A stretch of 64,000 nt of DNA. Origin: Apostichopus japonicus (taxonomy: Eukaryota; Echinodermata; Holothuroidea; Aspidochirotida; Stichopodidae). The position numbers were made by a program, and so were the translations under genes. The DNA is taken from positions 9,193,501 to 9,257,500 of the forward strand of contig NC_092576.1 in NCBI RefSeq assembly GCF_037975245.1. The letters run 5' to 3'. The notes under the pieces were generated by a model. The model worked only from the letters and a program-made list of their open reading frames with translations. It searched no databases and was not told the DNA's origin. Shown here piece by piece: positions 48,801 through 57,800 of the stretch; position 1 is the first letter of the stretch; every line of letters starts with the position of its first letter.

Positions 48801-51800
48801 TTTGTCCCTTATTTCTCCCAGTCTTGAATTCTGATAACACACAGAGGTCGCACAGGGTCAACCCATGGACAATTTTGATCAGGAGGTACCTTTGTGATCC
48901 TTTGTGGCCATGAAAATTCAAATAACCAAAGAAACTAATGAAGGTCACAGGAGGTCAACCTGAGGTCAAAGGTCAACCAGATGCAGGTTGACTATTGGAT
49001 TACAATAACGTAACTCTCAACTTTGACGGACATTTTGTTCTCAAGTTATTGAAAAAGTACTAGTTTTTTACCCTTAATTGACCTTGGATCACATGACCGT
49101 TATATGAATAATAATGAGATGCAATAAAGTACCATGCACTCACACATGTACTGTACCTCCTACCAAAGCAACCAGAATAAGTTTGAACAAAATTGGGCTT
49201 ACGTTTGCAGAGATATTGACATTTGAAAGAATCGGTTCTAAGCCCCTCCCACTCATTAATATTAATTAGAATGGCTACAAAATCAATAGGGAACATCTAC
49301 TCAACATGGGTAACCTATTTACTATGTATGACATCATTCCAGTTTGACACTGCTGAGTTAACGTGATTACGAACAATATTTAAAGAAAACTAAGTTTAGC
49401 CCAGCCCCTTATGAATAATAATGAGATGCAATGAAGTACCTCTCACACATGTACCCTACCTCCTACCAATGCAACCAAAACAAGTTTGAACAAGATCTGG
49501 CTTTTGGTTGCAGATATATTGACATTTTAAGAAATTAACTTTAAGCTCCGCCTTCTCATTAATCTTAATGAGATCAGCACCAAAATCAATAGGGATCATG
49601 TACTCACTATGGGTATTGAACCTACCAAGTATTAGAATGATCCAATGTTGAATTATTCACTTATCGTGTTTACAAGTACGCAGCATCACACACAGACAGA
49701 CACACACGCACACGAGCATGACTGCATAGATTCCAAGGAATCAAAAAGGGTCTATAGCACAATTTTGCATCTAAGCACCCACCATTTTACTAAAAGGTGA
49801 TGGCAACCCTCTCCCCTTACACCACTCCCCCAGGGTGTCAAACATCTGAAACCCCTCCCCTGAGACAGAATTGGTGGTCAAACCTCACCAAAAAAACCCT
49901 AATTTGTGCAAATCGATGTATATACTGTACTGTAAAAACTACAAAGTGGCAGCATAAACATCTCTGTGAACACATAAGTTACTCTCTGTCTCTGCAACTT
50001 ACGTTGTTCTAACAGCAAGTAGACGGTAGTCACTAACGGGAACAAAGCTGCCATCTGTCCAGCTACTCTGCATATGAAAGAAACTCTCCCAGTTGGGCTG
50101 TTGACCACTTTATAACTAGAAGTAAGATATGTATTATACGTCCCATCACTGTTATCAGTCACTATGTGTTCACTGTCCAGAGAAATCTCATCTGGTGAGG
50201 CAACCCATTCCAGATGGACACTGGGTCTAATGCCAGTCAAGGAACAGTTGATGAAACCTCTTGTATTTCCATGTACTATGACTTGGTTGGTTCGTCCATT
50301 CACCACAGGATAGCCAGGCTCAGGTGGAACTGAAGTAAGAAACAGAGTTATCATTCATTGCAAGATTTCTTTCTTATCAAATCAACTGTTGAAAACAGTA
50401 AATATTTATATCTATTACTGGCTGATTTAAGTCAAAGAAATGTTGCAGTCTTCTAATATTGATGGAAAATGTAATAATCATCACTTAAAATTAAGGAGAT
50501 TATTGTAATATTCATATGTATGCATGTCAACTGGAACTCTGTCAGATAAGGCTGTCACAAAGTATGAAAATACTGTAAAACCATAATACCAGAGGTCACT
50601 GTAAGGACAAAAACTTCAAGATTGGACTCAAAACTTTGCCAATATTTTCCATCAACAATTAGCTACTAATCATGCAATGGTATTCTGTGCAAAAAAAGTA
50701 GAAGTAGAGTTTTACTATACATGGTCACTAAGGTTTTGAAACAAAAGAAGTGTATAGACTGTAAATTAACAGTTATGCTATTCCACCAGCAGGGTATTGT
50801 TTTGTGTCCTTACAGAGGTCATGACAGGTCTTACGTAGAAAGGACATTAGCAAAGTGCCAAAAGTCTGTGAATTTATCAAATAATGGCATTCTTCTAATC
50901 TGACATTGAGATTCTATGTACAAGACAAAAACATGTGGACAATGATAATGACTTAAAATAAATTCTCAAATAACAGCTTTTTACACAAAAAAACAGTGAC
51001 TAGTATTACAGTACATCAAAATATACCAGCTGTCTCATGACACCTGTGACCTTAATTGTTTACTTTTGGAGCTGTTCTACTTTTTTGAGTGTTTTTTCAT
51101 ATAGTTTGTTTGCATGTAAAAGATACTTGGAGAAGGGTGTCCAGGAGTTCTGCAGGGGTTTAGGTGGGAGTAAACTGGAAGAGTGAGGGTAGAAACAAGA
51201 ATTTACCAATATTAATTTCTATAAAATTTGTCCTTTTATAACAACTTTAGCATGCTAGCACAAAAATTAACAGGTATATAACATGGGAGGCCACTTTACA
51301 CTGCACCTGAACTGTGTTGTATGTGATATTAAGTCAATGTTATAGAGCTTCTTTGTAACTCTTGAGGCTTTGTGATCCGTACAATAATAACTACATGTAC
51401 TGTATATGCAACACAGCAACCAACATCATTACAACATCATACCAGCAACACTTACAATGTACCCTCCTAATGTTACACAAGAGCAATGCAACCTTCCTAC
51501 AACTTATTTTGTTACGTCATTCCAAAAATTGCTCAGTATTTAATCTGTTCAATGGGACTGCCAATACTTACCATAGACTTTCACTGGGACTTCAAAGTAC
51601 TCATTTGCACCACCAGGAGGAACGAATAGAACTGTGTAATTAAATTCATTTGTCAATTTTACTTCATTGATGATCAAAGAACCATTTGGATGCATGTCAT
51701 AGTCTCCGCTCCTATACCCTCTTCCATATATCTGTGAACTCTCCAAGTAAATGAATGGGGAAGTATTGGTTACATCTCCATCACCATTAATCCAGCCGAT

Positions 51801-54800
51801 AATGTCAAAGTTTTCAAAGTCACAAGATACTACACCTTGCTTTCCAACCTCCAAATAAATATTTTCCCGACAAGATCCATCTGGAAGAGAAATGAAATAA
51901 ATTATTCTAAGAGTTCCAAACAAGTTCAACTAGACCAAGTCTGGAAATACATGATTTAATGATATTTATAATGATTTTCAACCAAAACAATGATATTAAC
52001 ACCTGAATTGTCATCGGTTGGACGAACAAGTGATATCCTCATCCCTTCTTTGAAATATACACATGTCAATTTGAATAATTATTACAGTGTACAGTAGTAC
52101 TGTACATGTGAAATACCTCTTGCCCAATGATCGATCATTTACGATAATAGATCTTAAAACTTCAACACACCCAACCCTGCAGAGCACTTTAGGCGTACTA
52201 CCATAGCAAAGAACTGAGAAATGGGGATCTGTTAGGGATATAAAGAAACATGGAAAGGTCAATAATCAATAGCTTTTGCAGAAAGTGCCATATATCAGTT
52301 TAAGGGTCTCACATTGTATTTAGGGTCATAAAATGTTGTGTTCAAAACTCTAGCTCAGGTGAAAATATATCAAATAATATCAGAAACAGATCTATAATTT
52401 TCTACAGTAATAACAATATAATTGCAGAGTTGCAGAGTACAGTAGAGCATTCTTTGACCAACTTGTTGGGTACATGTGGATTCAATATTGATACAGTAAT
52501 AATGAGTCGAGAGAAATCGGGCTACGTTCGGCCAGCAGCCATGATGTATTTGAAGAGCAAATCAAGATTGTTATCAAGATTGATGTAACTCCTAAAGTTT
52601 TAAACCTGTTTTTTCCTCTTATATAACATGATTAACATCTAACGTTTGTACAGTTACTAATCAATATGATTTACATGTTTTCTAGTCTAAATATATCTCC
52701 AACTCTTCTAATGTGACAAATGATCTTTAACATACTGTATACAGTACAGTATATACTGTACCAAAACTCAAGTACAGTACCCACTTTCAAAGTAAATATT
52801 TCCTGAGGCTTCCTGAGTCTGGTTGACCTTCTAAGTTGTACCCTTGGACTAATCTGAACTTGTATACTCTCTCCTGTGAATTTGACTCCTCAAATTTCAC
52901 CATACTGTACCTTCACTCAGCCTAGAATCACAATCAAATAGTGGAGGTCTTCATTTTATCCCTTATATATCTGGTTTAGGCTGTGTTGGAGTTTCAATTT
53001 TAGACTCAGACTTTTGAGTGTCTTCCAATACACTTGATTGATTTGGATTCAATATTCTAGTTACCTGTACCCCTTGAACTTGAGTCAACTCAAATGACCT
53101 GTCTGAATCACTATCACACGACCTGTTAGGATGTTCTTCCAGACTTGTGGATTCTGGCCTTGGGATAATCTGCTCTACATGTCTCCTCCAAATACCATTG
53201 TCTACTTTGACCTGATAGTTCAGTGGGCCTTCCCTACTTAAGATAGTACCTGGCACCCATTTTGTCTTCCCCATATAGTTTTTAACTAGAACCAAGTCAT
53301 GTCCACAAAACTCTCTCGTCTGAGCTCTTTTGGCACGATAACCAGCTTGATCATAACTGATCCTTATACCTGGTATTAAGATTAGGTCTGAGATTATCTA
53401 ATCTAATATATACGAAGTGATCTCTTTAAAAATAACATAGCAGGGGTCTCTTCCATATTACTGAATGAGATGAATTTCTATATGCCATCAAAAATCTATC
53501 CAGTTTTGCTTGGGTGAACCACTGTCTAATTTGAATGAACGGATGGCTTGTTTCAGAGACTGCACAAACCGTTCTGCCTGTCCGTTCGTACTTGCATGAT
53601 ATGGTGCGCTGAATTTGTGCTTTATGCCATTAGCTTTCACAAATTCCTGGAACTCTTCTAAAGTAAATTGACTACCGTTATGAGTCACTAAATTTGAGGC
53701 AATTCATATCCATGTGAGCACCCTTGCTAGGTTAGGTAAAGTACTTCCTGTAGTAGTTAAGGCTGTAAAGCATACCTTAGATACATGTACTGTACGCAAT
53801 TGACCAAAATCAGTTGGTACTGGCATCGCATTGATCTGATCAACCTTGACTGGTGACTTGTGCACCCCATGCGCATCAATCACATAACCTAAACAAGAGC
53901 ATCAATCATGCAGTATCTCAATACTGGAAGTTTTAATTTTGATTCCTAATTTCAAATCTTTGCTCTGTCTCTACAATTATCAATATCAATCATGGTACAA
54001 CAAATATATAACTTGCATTTTTGCTACTTTGCCACGAATAGTCTCTGCAGGTTACACTTTATCCTGCTAGTCTTGCCTTTAGCGCTCATTGCCTGTTAGT
54101 CGAAAGAACGACGTTGCAAGGTTTAGTAATGTCATAGAATATTTAAGAACTTGTTTTTTATGTGGTATCCTTCATTCTTAGGTCAGTCTCTGTTGGACTT
54201 TTTGGTCATATAGTTTGACGTCAATGACAACAGCCAAATTAGAAGAGGCGAACAACTCGACCATATTCTTGATGCCTGCCTTGAGAGCTACTGTAGGCCT
54301 ATTGACCTACTGTATGTTACTGTAGACTGTAGTGGTGACTACCATCAAAACTGTGTCCACTTCTAGATATCAAAACAACCCACGTTTTTCCATCTCAATT
54401 TTTCGGACATGAAGATTTCATGGATTTATGACTTGGAAAAAATAATGTAAAAGAAGATTACAAGTTTTTATATGCAAGTGATGGGTGGCCTCCTCTTCCC
54501 CTAATAGCCACCTCAGTTCCTCTCCATTTTGTTATTTTATTTTAATTCTTTGTACATTTGATGTCAAACATTACAGGTTCAAAAGAAAGCTAAACATACT
54601 TCTTATAACCTTATACATCTTATATCCTTATAAATAAAACATAACCTTATACAATTTTTATAGTCTTATCAAAGTTGTGATGCTATGGACGGCTCCTCTT
54701 TTATACGTACCCATCAAACAAACTTACCCTGGTCCTTCCTACGAAAAGCTGTCTGAACACCAGTACAATGCTAATGTGGCTATCAATGAAAGCCTAATAG

Positions 54801-57800
54801 GCCTAGGGGCCTAGGCCTATATATTTTTAAATGCACTAGGCCTACAGTAAGTAGCCTTCAGAAATACAAGAATGTGTATACGTAATTATACAAAATACAT
54901 GAAGGGCAATCAAACAAACTTATCATGGCCCTTGCTCTGAAAAGCTACCTGAACACCAGTACTATCCTTAAATGGATGTTACAAAAACGAAGGCCTAATA
55001 TAAATTAAATGCACTACGTAGAATTCAGCAGTACAGAATGTAATTAGCAGGCAATACACTAACACCTCGCGTACCTAACTACAGAACAGAAAATTGTTCG
55101 CGAGGGTAGCCATTTTCGTATATCTAACATGTAGCTGTTATGAGTCATAGCCAATCTGCTACAAAACAGACTTGGGGGCGGGGCTTAATCATCAAAATCG
55201 GACCTTTTTACTAAAAGTAGGGCGGCAGCTCAGTGTTGTTTTAAGGAAGAAAAATCATTTAAACATCAAATAAAGCAAATAAAAGCCATTAAATGTCATA
55301 TACAAGTAGTAAAATTCTTATACCTACCTGTAAACAACAAATGAAAGTTTAAAATTTTAATAAAATATATAATACATAGGACCCTATCTTAGACGATACC
55401 ACTGTTGAAAGACAGTTCTATTCTATTCTCTTTCATAAAACATAAGTTTTGGAGCGTGTGCAAAACAGGTCTGCCAAAGTGTGTTTTCAGTCCAAATTGG
55501 CCCGATTTGGACATAAATCGGTGAAAAAGTCACAGAATGAGATACAATTCTGGAATAAAAAATAGTAACTTTTGTTGGTCTATATGATATATTCTTGCTC
55601 TGGAAATTCCAGAGAAAAAGAACTTTGTTTGAAGACGCTGAAAAATTTTTAAGAGAAGAGAAAGTCCCACTTACTGTTACAATATCTCTATACATGTAAT
55701 GTATTGAGATAAAAATGCACAGATTCTCTGAGAAAATCACATTTCTCTTCCTTTCACTTAAGACCTCTACAGTATCTTTGAGCCTTGGCAACACCTGATC
55801 TAAATTGCTCAAATGCTCTTCCTTTGTTCTACCAGTTACAAGTATATCATCTAGGTAAACTTGCACACCCGGCAGGCCTTGCAAGACTTGTTCAATTGCA
55901 GACTGCCAAATGGCTGTTGAAGTTGTGATACCAAATACCAATCTATTCTGTTGAAACAAACCCTTGTGTGTAGACAAAGTTAGAAATTGTTTAGAACTTT
56001 CATCTAACTCCATCTGATTATAGGCATGAGCCAAATCAAGTTTAGAAAATACTACACCCCCACACAGGTTGGCTAGGATATCATCAACATTAATAGCCGG
56101 TGGTGCTACTGGTTTTAGCAAGGGATTGACTGTGTTTTTATCATTTCCACATAACCTTACTGAGCCATCTTTCTTAGGCACGGCTACAATACTGTACCCC
56201 ATTCACTGTGAGACACTGGAGTGAGCACCCTGTTCTTCTGTAATCTGAATAATTCTGCTTCAACCTGGGCCTTTAATGCACATAAGGAACCCTGTGCAGT
56301 TTCCTCATCACTGGTTGAGCCTCTTCTCTTAACACTATCTTAGCTTTTGCCTCTGATAATTTACCTACGCTGAAATCATAAAGCTCTCTGTGTTTGTCAA
56401 TGATTTGTTCAAAGTCACTAACTTTAAGTACCCTGTCTGTTTTGATAGGCCTGAATAATGACTTCCAATCTAATGGTATCATGCTAAGCCACTCTCTCCC
56501 CAGCAGATAGAACTCTGTACATTCTACAACATACAACCTGAGTTTATCCCCTGGTACAGTGGTAGCAATGGAATGTTTCAAATATTTATCAAAATACGAT
56601 ATAGGAATCATTGATACCCCAGGTCCCGTATCAATCTCCACATGTTTACAATGTTTCCTTCAATCTGAATTGTCACAAACTGTATGGCACTGTTATCGTT
56701 ATTCATTGCCTTACCTTCATTAAGCTTAAACAAATAGTATGACTCAGATTGTTCATTAGCAGCTGTACCTCCATGTTATCATCCAGTTTGTTTACGGTCT
56801 TTGATTTGGTCTCATGATTTCTAGAATCCGACTGCTTACTTTCCTTCTTTTCATGACTTTGTTGCTTTCTCCAATTCTCCGGTTGGCTACTCTTCGATCG
56901 ACACGCTCACTCGATATGTCCGATCTTGCTGCATTTTCTGCATTTTTTGTTCTTCAACCAGCATTCATCCGAATTATGGTTTCTCCCACACCGATAGCAT
57001 CACCGTGTACTCAACTTGTTAGGCCCTTGTTTACGTTGTACAGTATTTACGTTAGTCATTGGACTTGTCGAAGTCGTTGCACTCCTCATAGCCCTTGCAT
57101 CCTCTGCTGTGCTTTCATGTGATAACGTGAATTCTACGGTTTGGTTAAACGTTACAAATGTGTCCTTTTCACTCACTTTTTCCATGAGCTCAAGTGCTGT
57201 AGGTTCTTCCTGTAACCCACTTATTATAAACCTGTCCCGTAGGTTTTCATCTAGCGTGTCACCATAGCTGCAGTTTAGGCTTAGTTGTTTCAACTGCACA
57301 ACATAATCAGCTGTGGACTCACCCGGATGTTGATCTCGCCGTAGGAATTTACGTCGCTCGGCACCTGTGTTGATTTCAAGTGTTTACGAAGTGTAGTCTT
57401 TAACTCCGTGTACCATTTATATATGGCACGACTAGGTTTCTGACAATTGCATAAAACCTTGCTCCCAGTGTGTGTAAAAACACAGCAAAAAATTTAGACG
57501 TGCGTTGTTGTCGCAGTTTGCCATGTCTAGTCCATTGGCCGTTAAGAATATTGTAGTTCAAACCGTTCAACGTAGCAGTCCCAGTCTTCCTCGCCGTCAT
57601 ACATCGTATTGAGTGGTAGGAAAGCTTGTGTCATCTGTATGTTTGCAGACGAAATTTGGCGTGAATCCGCCGCGGAATTCCCCTCAGATATCATTATTAT
57701 GTGTTCTATAACTTTCTACTTACAAGTTTCCCATCCACGTCGCCAAATTTTGGGTATGTGGATTCAATATAGAGTCGAGAGAAATCGGTCTACGTTCGGC

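Noticed and set aside
56814-57267. Plus-strand frames over the Gypsy gag region
   Set aside because: They are antisense to the gag/zinc-knuckle remnant, which explains the sequence.
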